Made by a program: the position numbers and the translations under genes. A stretch of DNA of 64,000 nucleotides, from the NCBI RefSeq assembly GCF_001648355.1, contig NZ_LXSL01000011.1, positions 29,676-93,675 of the forward strand, read 5' to 3'. Positions 41,825 to 51,732 of the stretch are shown here, in pieces; the stretch's first letter is position 1, and the number at the start of each line of letters is the position of its first letter. The DNA is from Eikenella longinqua. GTDB lineage: Bacteria > Pseudomonadota > Gammaproteobacteria > Burkholderiales > Neisseriaceae. Under the pieces are notes generated by a model. That model saw only the letters and a program-made list of their open reading frames with translations, was not told where the DNA came from and did not search any database.

Positions 41825-41975
41825 GGTGTGGCGTTTCCCTGTTAGTTTGGGATAATTTAGTCGGGATAAATAAAACAGGATTATATAGCCATTCCGCCCG
41901 GCACGGCAGGCAAATTAGCCTTGGCGCGGCAAAGCTTGCTATGATGGCGGCTTCCCAACCCGCGCCCGCCCCGCC

Positions 41976-42851
41976 ATGACCGACACCGCCCAAATCATCA
42001 CCAGCTATGGCCGCCGCTTCATCGTACGCACGCCGCACGGCCAAACCTTCGAAGCCACCACCCGCAAAAAGCGCGTGGACTTCGCCTGCGGCGACCAGGT
42101 GCACATCACGCCGGTGAACGGCGAGCAGGCGGTGATTGAAGACTTCCTGCCGCGCCGCAGCCTGCTCTACCGCCAAGATGCTTGGAAAACCAAGCTGATT
42201 GCCGCCAACGTGAGCCAGCTCTTGATTGTGCTGGCCGCCGTGCCCACGCCCAGCGAGCCGCTGCTGCAACGCGCCCTGCTGGCGGCAGAAGCGGCCGGCA
42301 TCCGCGCGGTAATCGTGCTCAACAAAACCGATTTGCCGGAAACGGCACAATGGCGTGGCAAACTGGCGTTTTACGAAGGCTTGGGCTACCCCGTACTCGC
42401 CGTCAGCGCCGTGCGCGATGCCGCCGCCCTGCTGCCGGTGTTGAGCGGGCACACCAACATCCTGCTCGGCCAAAGCGGCATGGGCAAATCCACCCTCATC
42501 AACGCCCTGCTCGGCCAAAGCATCGCCCGCACCAACGACATCTCCAGCGCCCTCGATTCCGGCAAACACACCACCACCCATGCCCAGCTCTACGACCTAA
42601 ACAACCACACCCACATCATCGATTCCCCCGGCTTGCAGGAATTCGGCCTGCACCATCTTCAGGTAGCCTCACTATTGCACTATTTCCCCGATATGCGCCA
42701 CCTCATCGGCCAATGCAAATTCCACAACTGCACCCACCGCCAAGAGCCCGGCTGTGCCGTGAAAGCCGCCGCCGAAGCCGGCCAAATCCGCCCCGACCGC
42801 CTCCAGCTTTTGCAGCAGCTCACCGACGAATTGTCGGCAAAAAAATGGTAA
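41976..42851 (+). CDS. rsgA: Small ribosomal subunit biogenesis GTPase RsgA
   Basis: The 291-residue circularly permuted GTPase has an N-terminal OB fold, G4 NKTDL, G1 GQSGMGKSTLIN and G3 DSPGLQEFG in the permuted order, and a C-terminal zinc-binding region (CKFHNCTHRQEPGCAV). It checks late 30S subunit assembly. A DUS-like copy at 42660 is in frame (HHLQVASLLHYFPD) just after the G3 motif. Confidence 0.96.
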   Translation: MTDTAQIITSYGRRFIVRTPHGQTFEATTRKKRVDFACGDQVHITPVNGEQAVIEDFLPRRSLLYRQDAWKTKLIAANVSQLLIVLAAVPTPSEPLLQRALLAAEAAGIRAVIVLNKTDLPETAQWRGKLAFYEGLGYPVLAVSAVRDAAALLPVLSGHTNILLGQSGMGKSTLINALLGQSIARTNDISSALDSGKHTTTHAQLYDLNNHTHIIDSPGLQEFGLHHLQVASLLHYFPDMRHLIGQCKFHNCTHRQEPGCAVKAAAEAGQIRPDRLQLLQQLTDELSAKKW

Positions 42852-43038
42852 TACACTGTTTTGCAAACACTTGTTTTACCTACACCTCTATATTTACATT
42901 GCCCCGCCTATCTTTACTTTTCCCAAACTTGCGCAAACAAAACAGATAATTTAGTATTCCCCCCATCAAGCAAACTGCCGGATAACGTTGAACAATTATC
43001 CCATTTTGCCGGAATAGCTAAATAAAGAGAGGTAAATC

Positions 43039-43233
43039 ATGACAAAAAAAACCACCAACTACGTCGTTACCATTGCCGACGCAATGAACGCCAGCCGCAG
43101 CCGCCAAGTGCTGCTGCAACTGCCGCGCGAAGAAATTCGCTACCTGAACCAAGCCGAATTTAAAAAATTCGTGGCAGAGAAATGCAACGTCAGCTCGCTG
43201 AAAATCCACTCCATCGAGCGCTTCTACAAATAA
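43039..43233 (+). CDS. Small hypothetical protein, 64 aa
   Basis: AGAGAGGTAAATC precedes the ATG and a strong terminator follows directly, so a short monocistronic gene is likely. The protein (MTKKTTNYVVTIADAMNASRSRQVLLQLPREEIRYLNQAEFKKFVAEKCNVSSLKIHSIERFYK) is basic, with no signal peptide or membrane segment and one cysteine. I do not recognise a family. The upstream region (42852-43038) has an imperfect inverted repeat GGATAA/TTATCC near 42980-43001 that might be an operator. Confidence 0.65.
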   Translation: MTKKTTNYVVTIADAMNASRSRQVLLQLPREEIRYLNQAEFKKFVAEKCNVSSLKIHSIERFYK

Positions 43234-43244
43234 GCAAGCAAACA

Positions 43245-43276
43245 AAACCGCTCCGGCAGCAACCGGAGCGGTTTTT
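43245..43276. terminator. Shared bidirectional terminator (small gene and 4.5S RNA)
   Basis: AACCGCTCCGG and CCGGAGCGGTT form a perfect 11-bp stem with a CAGCAA loop. TTTTTCT follows on the plus strand and TTTTGTTTG on the minus strand. Confidence 0.8.
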
Positions 43277-43384
43277 CTATGGGGTGGCGAGCCGGAACCC
43301 CGGCACTGCCGAATTCGAGATGGGCTGCTTGCTTCCGCACCTGACCCCTTGTCCCAAACCTGCATGCGGGGAGACCCGCCATAG
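43277..43384 (-). ncRNA. ffs: 4.5S RNA of the signal recognition particle
   Basis: On the minus strand the sequence contains GGTCAGGTGCGGAAGCAAGC followed by AGCC, which matches the conserved apical domain of bacterial 4.5S RNA (GGUCAGGUCCGGAAGGAAGCAGCC in E. coli). The 5' end (CTATGGCGGGTCTCCCC) can pair with the 3' end (GGCTCGCCACCCCATAG) to form the long hairpin. The length, about 108 nt, is right. It binds Ffh to target nascent inner-membrane proteins. A strong promoter lies upstream and a hairpin terminator follows. The exact ends are inferred from pairing. Confidence 0.9.
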
Positions 43385-43393
43385 AGAGCGCGA

Positions 43394-43422
43394 ATTATAC
43401 GGAGGCCTCGCCGATTTGCCAA
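43394..43422 (-). promoter_or_regulatory. ffs promoter
   Basis: TTGGCA (43422-43417) and TATAAT (43399-43394) are 17 bases apart on the minus strand and place the start of transcription at the 4.5S RNA 5' end. Confidence 0.8.
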
Positions 43423-43437
43423 GCCAAACCTGCTCAA

Positions 43438-43584
43438 GGCTACCTGAAAACGAAGTTTCCGAAGGAAGCTGAGTTTCTGCGAAGCTAAAACGGCGCCGCG
43501 GAGTTTCCGCAAAGCCAAACCAAACCCCTTTGCCAAGCGCCAAATTTTTCAGGTAGCCCCAAGCCAAGCAAAGGCTACCTGAAA
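43438..43584. repeat. DUS and DUS-associated repeats upstream of ffs
   Basis: A forward DUS is followed by repeat units (GAGTTTCTGCGAAGC, GAGTTTCCGCAAAGCC) and an inverted DUS pair at 43547-43584. The pair lies downstream of the gene ending at 43625 and may be its terminator. Confidence 0.6.
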
Positions 43585-43624
43585 ACCAAGCTCCAACAAA
43601 ATTCAAACCGCATGCCACCCAAGC

Positions 43625-44494
43625 TCACCGATACTCCACCCGCAACGCCCGATGATCCGAATGCCGCCACGGCAAAGGCCGCACCGCCGCAGCCAAATTC
43701 TTCGCCAGCACATGATCGATATTCAGGAAAAACGGCTGCCATGTCGGCGTGAAATAGCGCGTGGCCGGCTGCGCGCCGCTGGTGTGCACAAAACGGCGGA
43801 ACAGCGGCGAAAACGGGCTGCTGTTGAAATCGCCCACCGCCAGCGCGCGCGGTTCGGCAGCTATGGCAGCGGCCGTTTCGGCCAGATAAGCCTGCCGCGC
43901 CGCCGCCAGCTCGCTGCTGATGGGCGGCGGCGGGTGCAGCGCATACACCGCCGTGCCGTCTGCCGTTTGGGCGCGTATATAGGGGTAATCGCCCAGCATG
44001 CGCACTTCGCAGGCCGCCAGCGGCGCACGGCTCCACAAGGCCAGCGCAAACGGGCTGTGTTCACGGCGCTCGCAGCCGTGCGGATACGCCTCGCGCAAAG
44101 CCTGCCAGCCCATATCGTCCAAATTGATTTCGCCCAGCGCCAATATGTCCGCCCCTTCCGCGAGCAGCGCCGCGCCCTCTTCCGCCGCGGCCGGATTATC
44201 CAAATGCACGTTGTACCACACCAGCCGCGAGCCGCCCTGCCCCGCTGAGGGCAAAGCAAACGGCTGCGCCAGCCATAGCAGCGATGCCGCCGCACAACCC
44301 AGCCACACCGCACGCCACCGCCGCTGCGGCCACAGCGCCGCCAAAGCAAACACCGCCGCATAATACGGCAGGAAATGGCTAAACAGCTCCGCCAGCCAAT
44401 GCAGACCGCCAAGCTGCCCGATGATTACGCCCGCCAAGCTGAGCAGCGCGAGCAGGTGCAAACGGCGGCGGAGAAACGCAAGAATTTTGTGCAT
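43625..44494 (-). CDS. Endonuclease/exonuclease/phosphatase family membrane protein
   Basis: The start at 44494 (MHKILAFLRRRLHLLALLSLAGVIIGQLGG) gives three N-terminal hydrophobic helices, then an EEP domain of about 200 residues. The EEP signature residues are NVHLDNPAA, ILALGEINLDDMGW, AVGDFNSSPFSP and FFLNIDHVLAKN with SDHRALRVEY. The domain should face the periplasm. It could act on phosphodiesters or phospholipid headgroups; substrate unknown. Length 289 residues. A longer in-frame start overlaps the DUS repeats upstream and is unlikely. Confidence 0.85.
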   Translation of the reverse strand: MHKILAFLRRRLHLLALLSLAGVIIGQLGGLHWLAELFSHFLPYYAAVFALAALWPQRRWRAVWLGCAAASLLWLAQPFALPSAGQGGSRLVWYNVHLDNPAAAEEGAALLAEGADILALGEINLDDMGWQALREAYPHGCERREHSPFALALWSRAPLAACEVRMLGDYPYIRAQTADGTAVYALHPPPPISSELAAARQAYLAETAAAIAAEPRALAVGDFNSSPFSPLFRRFVHTSGAQPATRYFTPTWQPFFLNIDHVLAKNLAAAVRPLPWRHSDHRALRVEYR

Positions 44495-44584
44495 ACGCCA
44501 TTCAGTGAGAGAAAACGTTTCAGACAAAGCCCTATTATCCTGCAAACAGGCTACCTGAAAAAGCATGGGCACAGGCGGGCAAAA

Positions 44585-44621
44585 GAAACAGCCGGAAAGC
44601 AACGATGCGTTTCCAGCTGTT
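44585..44621 (-). terminator. Terminator of the AhpD-like gene
   Basis: AAACAGC and GCTGTTT, with inner GGAAA/TTTCC, form an imperfect stem 30 bases past the stop at 44651. DUS copies lie on both sides (44551 and 44631). Confidence 0.5.
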
Positions 44622-44650
44622 TGTCCGATTTTCAGGTAGCCTCAAGCGGC

Positions 44651-45199
44651 TTAGGCGTAATCCTGCAATTCGGGGTTGATGGCGGTTTGCGCCAGGTTGT
44701 TGGTGTAGTTGCACAGGGTGGCCAGCGCCACGCCCATCACCACTTCCACCGCCTGCTGTCGGTTGTAGCCTGCATCCAAGAAGGCTTGCAGTTCGGCATC
44801 GGACACCGCGCCTTTTTTCGCCATCACGGCTTGGGTGAAGGCGGCCAGGGCGGCGAGTTTGGCATCGTCGAAGGCGGCGGGGTTCAACTCGCGGGAAGCT
44901 TGGATGGCCTGCTCGGAAAGCAGCTTTTTCAGGGTGGCGATTTTGGTGTGGCCGGCCACGCAGAAGCCGCATTCGTTGGTTTTGGCGGCGATAATCTGCA
45001 CCACTTCCACTTCGCCCGGGGTGAGGCTGTTGGCAGCATTGAGCTTGCCCACTTCCTGATAAAACGCCAGGGCTTCGGGCGCATTGGCGAGCACGCCGAT
45101 GAGGTTGGGGATGAAGCCGTTGGCCTTGAGCGCGGCTTCCACGCGCGGCTTGGCGGCTTCGGGGGCGGTTTCGACGGTGTGGATGGGGAGGCGTGCCAT
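44651..45199 (-). CDS. Carboxymuconolactone decarboxylase / AhpD-like protein
   Basis: The 182-residue all-helical protein has the AhpD-like redox motif in TNECGFCVAGHTKIA (CxxC followed by a histidine). The second helical repeat resembles the peroxidase-related members. Such proteins reduce or protect against peroxides, or are dehydrogenation partners; the exact role is not clear. It is a single gene with a terminator after it. RBS AAAGGAACC lies near the ATG. Confidence 0.88.
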   Translation of the reverse strand: MARLPIHTVETAPEAAKPRVEAALKANGFIPNLIGVLANAPEALAFYQEVGKLNAANSLTPGEVEVVQIIAAKTNECGFCVAGHTKIATLKKLLSEQAIQASRELNPAAFDDAKLAALAAFTQAVMAKKGAVSDAELQAFLDAGYNRQQAVEVVMGVALATLCNYTNNLAQTAINPELQDYA

Positions 45200-45307
45200 G
45201 TTTGGGTTCCTTTATGTGTGGTTGGGAAAGAGCGGGATTGTAGCGGAAAGCAGGCGGGAGGCTAAATAATCGTTTGTTTGGAGAGATAGAACGTTCGGGC
45301 ATAAGGG

Positions 45308-45426
45308 CTACCTGAAAACGTGGGCTTCAAAGCAAGTTAAAGCGTTGCATTGGCATAGCCAAAACTGAGTTTCTGCCAATCTGAAAAGAAAGAGGCTACC
45401 TGAAAACTGTTTTTCAGGTAGCCTCT
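45308..45426. repeat. DUS-associated repeats and proS terminator
   Basis: A DUS at 45308 is followed by repeat units (AAGTTAAAGCG, GAGTTTCTGCCAA). The inverted DUS pair at 45391-45426 has a 15-bp stem and three-base loop, 15 bases past the proS stop on the minus strand. Confidence 0.6.
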
Positions 45427-45440
45427 AATCCGCTGCGGCA

Positions 45441-47153
45441 TTAGGCCAGCAGGGCTTTCAGCTTGGCGGCAATCTCGCCCGCGGCCACCAATTCGGTTTC
45501 GCCGCTGCGCCGCTCGGTGTATTCCACTTTGCCTTCTTTCAGGCCGCGGTCGCCGATGGCGATGCGGTGCGGGATGCCAAGCAGCTCGGAATCAGCCAGC
45601 AGCACGCCGGCTCGTTCGTCGCGGTCGTCGAGCAGCACATCGATGCCGGCGGCACTGAGCTCGGCGTAGATTTGGTCGGCGGCAGCGCGCACGGCTTCGG
45701 ATTTTTTGTAGTTCATCGGCACGATCACGGCTTGGAAGGGCGCCATGGCGTTGGTCCAGATGATGCCGCGCTCGTCGTTGTTTTGCTCGATGGCGGCAGC
45801 CACGATGCGGGTGATGCCGATGCCGTAGCAGCCCATTTCCATGATTTGCGATTTGCCGTTGTTGTCGAGGAAGCTGGCTTTGAGGGCGGCGGAATATTTG
45901 TCGCGCAGCTGGAACACGTGGCCGACTTCGATGCCGCGCGCGAGTTTCAGGTAGCCTTTGCCGCAAGGGCTGGGGTCGCCTTCCACCGCGTTTCGGATGT
46001 CGGCAAATTCGGGCTCGGGGCAGTCGCGGCCGAAGTTGAAGCCGGTGTAGTGCCAATCGTCTGCGTTGGCGCCGATTACCGTGTCGGCCAGTTTTTCCAC
46101 GGCGAAGTCGGCATACACTTTGCCGGCAAAGCCCACGGGGCCGAGCGAGCCGCCGTTGGCGCCGAATTGGGCTTGGATGGCTTCGGGCGAAGCCATGGCC
46201 AGCGGGCTTTTCACGCCGGGCAGTTTTTCGGCTTTGATTTCGTTGAATTCGTGGTCGCCGCGCAACAGCAGCAGCACAAGTTCGCCTTCTTCTTCGCCTT
46301 CCACCACGATGGATTTGAGCGTGCGCTCAATCGGGATTTGCAAAAATTCCACCAGCGCGGCGATGGTTTTTACGCCCGGAGTGTGCACTTTCGCGAGCGT
46401 TTCTTGCGCGGGGGCGCGTTCGCCGCTTTGGCGCAGGGTGGCGGCGAGCTCGATATTGGCGGCGAAATCGGATTCGCTGCTGTAGGCAATCACGTCTTCG
46501 CCGCTCTCGGCCAACACTTGGAATTCGTGCGAGCCGGTGCCGCCGATGCTGCCGGTGTCGGCGGCCACGGGGCGGTAGTCGAGGCCCAGGCGGTCGAACA
46601 CGCGGCAGTAGGCGTCATACATGGGCTGGTAGCCGTCGCGCACGAGGGATTCGTAGTCGGTGTGGAAGGAATAGGCGTCTTTCATGATGAATTCGCGCGC
46701 GCGCATCACGCCGAAACGGGGGCGGCGCTCGTCGCGGAATTTGGTTTGGATGTGGTAGAAGTTTTTCGGCAGCTGCTTATAGCTGGTGATTTCTTTGCGC
46801 ACGATGTCGGTAATCAGCTCTTCGCAGGTGGGGCTGAAGCAGAAGAGGTTGTCGTGGCGGTCGGTGATGCGCAGCAGTTCGTCGCCGTAGAAATCCCAGC
46901 GGCCGCTTTCTTTCCACAAATCGGCAGGCTGAATCACCGGCATCAAAAGCTCGATGGCGCCGGCGCGGTTCATCTCTTCGCGCACCACGGCCTCCACTTT
47001 GCGCAACACGCGCAAGCCCATGGGCATCCAAGTGTAGAGCCCGGAGGCGTTGGCTTTGATCAGGCCGGCGCGCAGCATGAGCTTGTGGCTGGCCAGCGCG
47101 GCTTCGGTGGGGGCTTCTTTGAGGGTGGAAATGAAGAATTGGGAGGCTTTCAT
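45441..47153 (-). CDS. proS: Prolyl-tRNA synthetase
   Basis: The 570-residue class II synthetase begins MKASQFFISTLKEAPTEAALASHKLMLRAGLI and has motif 2 (KFRDERRPRFGVMRAREFIMKDAYSFH), an inserted editing domain (residues about 225-400) and motif 3 (MGCYGIGITRIVAAAIEQ). This is the long bacterial form. A DUS read in frame near 45948 encodes GYLKLARGIEVG just after the editing domain. RBS AAGAAGCACCGCC is weak. It is a single gene. Confidence 0.97.
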   Translation of the reverse strand: MKASQFFISTLKEAPTEAALASHKLMLRAGLIKANASGLYTWMPMGLRVLRKVEAVVREEMNRAGAIELLMPVIQPADLWKESGRWDFYGDELLRITDRHDNLFCFSPTCEELITDIVRKEITSYKQLPKNFYHIQTKFRDERRPRFGVMRAREFIMKDAYSFHTDYESLVRDGYQPMYDAYCRVFDRLGLDYRPVAADTGSIGGTGSHEFQVLAESGEDVIAYSSESDFAANIELAATLRQSGERAPAQETLAKVHTPGVKTIAALVEFLQIPIERTLKSIVVEGEEEGELVLLLLRGDHEFNEIKAEKLPGVKSPLAMASPEAIQAQFGANGGSLGPVGFAGKVYADFAVEKLADTVIGANADDWHYTGFNFGRDCPEPEFADIRNAVEGDPSPCGKGYLKLARGIEVGHVFQLRDKYSAALKASFLDNNGKSQIMEMGCYGIGITRIVAAAIEQNNDERGIIWTNAMAPFQAVIVPMNYKKSEAVRAAADQIYAELSAAGIDVLLDDRDERAGVLLADSELLGIPHRIAIGDRGLKEGKVEYTERRSGETELVAAGEIAAKLKALLA

Positions 47154-47246
47154 GGCGGTGCTTCTTTGCTTGGATTGGGGAAGTGGGAAATTGTATCAAT
47201 GTTTCAGGTAGCCTGAAAGGCGGGGCGGCCGGCTGTTTGGGAAAAG

Positions 47247-47278
47247 AAAACCCCTTGCCGCTTGGCGGAAAGGGGTAT
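47247..47278 (-). terminator. Terminator of the outer-membrane protein gene
   Basis: ACCCCTT and AAGGGGT with inner GCC/GGC pairs form the stem. On the minus strand it ends in TTTTCTTTTC. Confidence 0.7.
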
Positions 47279-47295
47279 AGCTTGGGCCGGGCGGT

Positions 47296-48099
47296 TTAGA
47301 AACGCAGCCCGCCGCGGATGCCGAAGGAATGTTGGCGGGTTTTTTCCACTTCCACGGTTTCGCCTTCGTGGGTGAAGCTGGTGGCTTTATCCCGTGTGTA
47401 GCGGTAGTAGGGGCCGAAGGTGAGGCTGAGGCTGTCGTTCAGCTGCTTGTTTACGTCCACACCCAGGCCGAGGCTGTAGCTGTTTTGCTTGTATTTGCCG
47501 TCGCTTTCATACTCGATTTGGGTGTATTTGTCTTCCACGCGGCGGTGTACGCTGACTTTGGCTTCGCCCCACGGCGTGATGCTCCAGCCGCTGCCCAGCT
47601 GTTGCTCGTATTCGGCATGCGCTTTCAGATAGAGGTTGTTGGCGCGGGTGTCTACGGCATCGCCGTCAGGATCAACCTGGTGGCTGTGCAAATCGGTTTT
47701 GCCGTGGCTGTAGCCCACACCGCCACCCACGCGCAAACCGCCGTTTTTAAAGCCGGAAGGGGAATACAGGTAGCCGGCATACACATCTACATTATGGGTG
47801 TTGGCGCCATTGATGATTTTCTCGCCTTCCACCTTCACATCGCTGTCGCGGTATTCGTAGCCCAGTTCGGTGCGGATGGCGTGCTGGTCGGCCAAGGGCA
47901 GGTCGGCGCGGCCTTGCAGGGTTACGCCGTCGCCGCTGGTTTTGAGCGGGTCGGTCTTGGCGTGGCTGTGCACATAACCCAGCGATACGGTGTAGCGGCC
48001 GTCGTTAATCGGATGAATCGGCGTGCCTTCTTCGGCGGGCGCGGCCTGCACGGCGGCCGACAGAGCCAAAACGGATAAGGAAATCAAAGTTTTCTGCAT
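47296..48099 (-). CDS. Outer-membrane beta-barrel protein
   Basis: The start at 48099 (MQKTLISLSVLALSAAVQA) gives a signal peptide with cleavage before APAEEG; the ribosome site GGAGAGAAAT precedes it. The mature protein of about 248 residues alternates hydrophobic and polar residues in about ten strands (RYTVSLGYVHSH, AIRTELGYEYRD, NVDVYAGYLYS, GLRVGGGVGYSHG, NLYLKAHAEYEQQ, SITPWGEAKVSVHRR, NSYSLGLGVDVNKQ, SLTFGPYYRYTRD) and ends in HSFGIRGGLRF with the C-terminal phenylalanine that targets Bam. Histidine-rich loops may bind ligands. It resembles opacity-type barrels but is not clearly assigned. Confidence 0.85.
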   Translation of the reverse strand: MQKTLISLSVLALSAAVQAAPAEEGTPIHPINDGRYTVSLGYVHSHAKTDPLKTSGDGVTLQGRADLPLADQHAIRTELGYEYRDSDVKVEGEKIINGANTHNVDVYAGYLYSPSGFKNGGLRVGGGVGYSHGKTDLHSHQVDPDGDAVDTRANNLYLKAHAEYEQQLGSGWSITPWGEAKVSVHRRVEDKYTQIEYESDGKYKQNSYSLGLGVDVNKQLNDSLSLTFGPYYRYTRDKATSFTHEGETVEVEKTRQHSFGIRGGLRF

Positions 48100-48413
48100 A
48101 TTTCTCTCCAAGGTTTGCAGGGAACGGCACGGCTGGATTGATTCCGCCGTGATTCACCTCTGCTTGCGTTGCCATGATAGCGAAGGGCTGGCAGGCATTC
48201 AAATTTTTTAGACAAATCGTCTTTTTCAGGTAGCCTGCAAGATTCGGTAAAAGCTGTGGAAACAAATCTAATCTACTGAATTTGTTTGATAAAAATAAAA
48301 CTTATTATTTACCTACAGCGATGTTGGTTTTAGCCCACCTTTCAGGCTACCTGAAAATTTAGGCTACCTGAAAATGCCGGCAATATTTTTCCGGCCGCCC
48401 GGCCGTTGCCCGC
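48100..48413. other. AT-rich promoter region of the barrel gene, with tandem DUS
   Basis: No gene is visible. A reverse DUS lies at 48226 and two DUS in the same orientation at 48346 and 48362, just past the galE stop. The stretch 48245-48325 is AT-rich, unlike the rest, and probably holds the promoter of the beta-barrel gene. Confidence 0.5.
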
Positions 48414-49433
<1,020 letters not shown>

Positions 49434-49461
49434 GGGTTTCCTTTCTATTGTCTTTCGGTTT

Positions 49462-49562
49462 GGCCGAAACTGATTGCGCTCGTTTTAGCTTCGCAGAAAC
49501 TTGCTTCGCTCGTTTTCAAGTTTTCAGGTAGCCTTTGGCAATGAGCAAGAGGCTACCTGAAA
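49462..49562. repeat. DUS-associated repeats and inverted DUS pair
   Basis: Units AAACTGATTGCGCTCG and GCAGAAACTTGCTTCGCTCG are followed by an inverted DUS pair (49522-49562) which sits directly after the sugar transferase stop on the minus strand and may terminate the glycosyltransferase operon. Confidence 0.6.
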
Positions 49563-49563
49563 A

Positions 49564-50799
49564 TCATCTCGCGCCAAAGCCGGTGATAATCGTCTTCAGC
49601 GTTTTAAACAGAATCAGCACGTCCAGCGCAAAGGAGAAGTGCTTGATGTAGTAGAAATCGTGCTCGATTTTCACTTGGGTTTCGTCGGTGTTGCCGGCAT
49701 AGCCCTGCATCACCTGCGCCCAGCCGGAGAGGCCGGGGCGCACGATATGGCGGTAGTTGTAGAACGGGATGCTCGCTTCAAACTGCTGCACAAACACTTT
49801 CTGCTCGGGGCGCGGCCCGATGAGCGCCATATCGCCCTTGATGATGTTCCAAAACTGCGGCAGCTCGTCTAGCCTGGTTTTGCGGATGAAGCGGCCGGTG
49901 CGGGTCACGCGCGCATCGCCCTGCTGCGCCAGCTGCGCGCCGTGTTTTTCCGAATCGCACACCATGCTGCGGAACTTGTAAATCTTAAACTCGCGCCCGC
50001 CCCGCCCCACGCGGTTTTGCACAAACAACACCGGCCCCGGGCTTTCCAGGCGCACGGCCAACGCCGTGGCCAGCATCAGCGGCAGCGTGAGCGGCAGGCT
50101 GGCCAACACCAGCAAGCTTTCCAGCACCTGCTTGATGGCCATATAGGCCGGGCTGGGCAGAAGCGAACCCAGGTCGTTTTCATACATATGCCGGATTTTC
50201 ACGCGGCCGGTGAGCGATTCTTCCACTTGGCGGATGTTGTAAACCGCAATGCCGCGCAGGGTGCAGTCAGCCAGGAAGCGCTGCCACTCCGCTCCCAAAT
50301 CGGGCGCGTGCAGATTGGTTACCACCGTGTTCACGCGCTCGTTTGCAGGCAGCCTCGGCTCGGCGAGCTCGTGCCAGCGGATGTTCGATAGCTGCGGCAA
50401 ATCGCACATGCCTGCCACGTCGATGTAATACAGATGGCGGATGTGCCGCTTCTCCAGCCAGGTTTCGGCAAACAGATACAGCACGGTGAGCGCGAAACCC
50501 GCCGCCAGGTAATACACCGAATACGGCAGGCGCAGCATGGCGGCAAACACCAGCGGCAGCCCCAGCCCGATGGCCGACACGGGGATCACCGACAGCTTGG
50601 AACGCTCGCCGGGAAAGCGCGTGAGGTTGCGGCTCAAGGCATAGGAAAGCAGTAGGCCGGCCAGGAGCAGGCTATAGCTGGAAAGATTCGTGGCCGTGGG
50701 GTGCGACAGCTCGCGCGGCGGCCAAAACCACCACGCCGGCGCAATCAAAATTACCAAGGCGGCCGCGACAAAGCGCAGGGTCATTTTTATCGTTTTCAT
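49564..50799 (-). CDS. Polyprenyl-phosphate sugar-1-phosphate transferase (WbaP/WcaJ-like)
   Basis: The 411-residue membrane protein has four N-terminal helices, a cytoplasmic Rossmann-like middle part, and a C-terminal catalytic domain with a further helix (YMAIKQVLESLLVLASLPLTLPLMLATAL). Catalytic blocks: RVGRGGREFKIYKFRSM, FIRKTRLDELPQFWNIIKGDMALIGPRPE and RPGLSGWAQV. The family starts glycan assembly by loading a sugar phosphate onto undecaprenyl phosphate. It is the likely initiating enzyme for the pseudaminic acid glycan made by the genes upstream. Confidence 0.92.
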   Translation of the reverse strand: MKTIKMTLRFVAAALVILIAPAWWFWPPRELSHPTATNLSSYSLLLAGLLLSYALSRNLTRFPGERSKLSVIPVSAIGLGLPLVFAAMLRLPYSVYYLAAGFALTVLYLFAETWLEKRHIRHLYYIDVAGMCDLPQLSNIRWHELAEPRLPANERVNTVVTNLHAPDLGAEWQRFLADCTLRGIAVYNIRQVEESLTGRVKIRHMYENDLGSLLPSPAYMAIKQVLESLLVLASLPLTLPLMLATALAVRLESPGPVLFVQNRVGRGGREFKIYKFRSMVCDSEKHGAQLAQQGDARVTRTGRFIRKTRLDELPQFWNIIKGDMALIGPRPEQKVFVQQFEASIPFYNYRHIVRPGLSGWAQVMQGYAGNTDETQVKIEHDFYYIKHFSFALDVLILFKTLKTIITGFGAR

Positions 50800-50853
50800 T
50801 ATGTTTTTTATTTCTCGTTTGTCAGTTTGCTGAATCCCACAGGCTACCTGAAA

Positions 50854-51732
50854 TTACTTCCTCAACCACACCCGATACACCCACTGCCGCACCCCGTTGG
50901 GCAGCAGCCGCACCGGCAGCCGCAGCAGCACGTTTTTCGCCCACTGCCCAGCGCTCAGAAAGCCCGCGCGGTAGAAACGCCGCTGCATGGCCAGCTCGTT
51001 TTTCGCATAAGCCCAGCCGCCGCGCCGCCGATACATCTCATCGCCCGCGCGCGCATACACCAGCACTTCGGGCAGGTTGGCGAAACAGCAGCCTTGCAGC
51101 AGCATGCGCACCCACAAATCATAATCCTCATACAGCGGCGCATGCTGATAATTGCCCGCCGCCAGCACCGCCGATTTGCGGTAGCACACCGTCATGTGGT
51201 TGATGGGATTGCGGCTTTTGGCAAAACGCGCAATCTCTTCGTGTGCGCAGGGCACGCGGCGGCTGTGCGCGGCATCATCCGGCGTGTGCGCAAATTCGTC
51301 AATCTGGCTGCCGCACACGTCCAGCTGCGGATGCGCCGCCACAAAAGCCAGCTGCCGCGCAAAACGCTCGGGGTGGCAAACATCATCCGTATCCATGCGG
51401 CAGACCCATTCGTGCGAGCAGGCCTGTAAGCCGGCATTCAGCGCCCGCCCCAGCCCCACATTTTGCGGCAGCCGCACAACCTTCAGCGGCAGGCTACCTG
51501 AAAACTCTGTAACTACTGCTTCCAAATTTTCAGGTAGCCCGCCGTCGTACACCAGCACGATTTCATCCGGCATCCGCGTTTGCGCGGCCAAACTGGCCAA
51601 GCATTGGCGCAGATATTCCGGCTGCTCGCGCGCATACAGCGACATCAGCACGGAAAACGGCGGCGTTTCCCCAGCTGCCAGGCTACCTGAAAGCGGGTTT
51701 GGCCCAAACTGATTTTGCTCACGCGCCGTCAT
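50854..51732 (-). CDS. Glycosyltransferase family 2
   Basis: The 292-residue GT-A enzyme opens FSVLMSLYAREQPEYLRQCLASLAAQTRMPDEIVLVYDGG, followed by VGLGRALNAGLQACSHEWVCRMDTDDVCHPERF, which carries the DxD metal/sugar-nucleotide motif. It probably adds a sugar to the lipid-linked glycan; acceptor and donor are unknown. The gene overlaps the next upstream one by 4 bases (ATGA). Two DUS copies flank residues NLEAVVTEFSGSLPLK, and a further one is near the N-terminus. Confidence 0.92.
   Translation of the reverse strand: MTAREQNQFGPNPLSGSLAAGETPPFSVLMSLYAREQPEYLRQCLASLAAQTRMPDEIVLVYDGGLPENLEAVVTEFSGSLPLKVVRLPQNVGLGRALNAGLQACSHEWVCRMDTDDVCHPERFARQLAFVAAHPQLDVCGSQIDEFAHTPDDAAHSRRVPCAHEEIARFAKSRNPINHMTVCYRKSAVLAAGNYQHAPLYEDYDLWVRMLLQGCCFANLPEVLVYARAGDEMYRRRGGWAYAKNELAMQRRFYRAGFLSAGQWAKNVLLRLPVRLLPNGVRQWVYRVWLRK

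Noticed and set aside
42980..43001. Fur box upstream of the 64-residue protein gene
   Set aside because: GGATAA and TTATCC are inverted, but the spacing and central bases do not match a Fur site well enough.
45567..47216. Long plus-strand open frame opposite proS
   Set aside because: It is the shadow of a well-conserved synthetase gene; its residues (GFE, VVEQ, FHD runs) mirror GC-rich codon bias.
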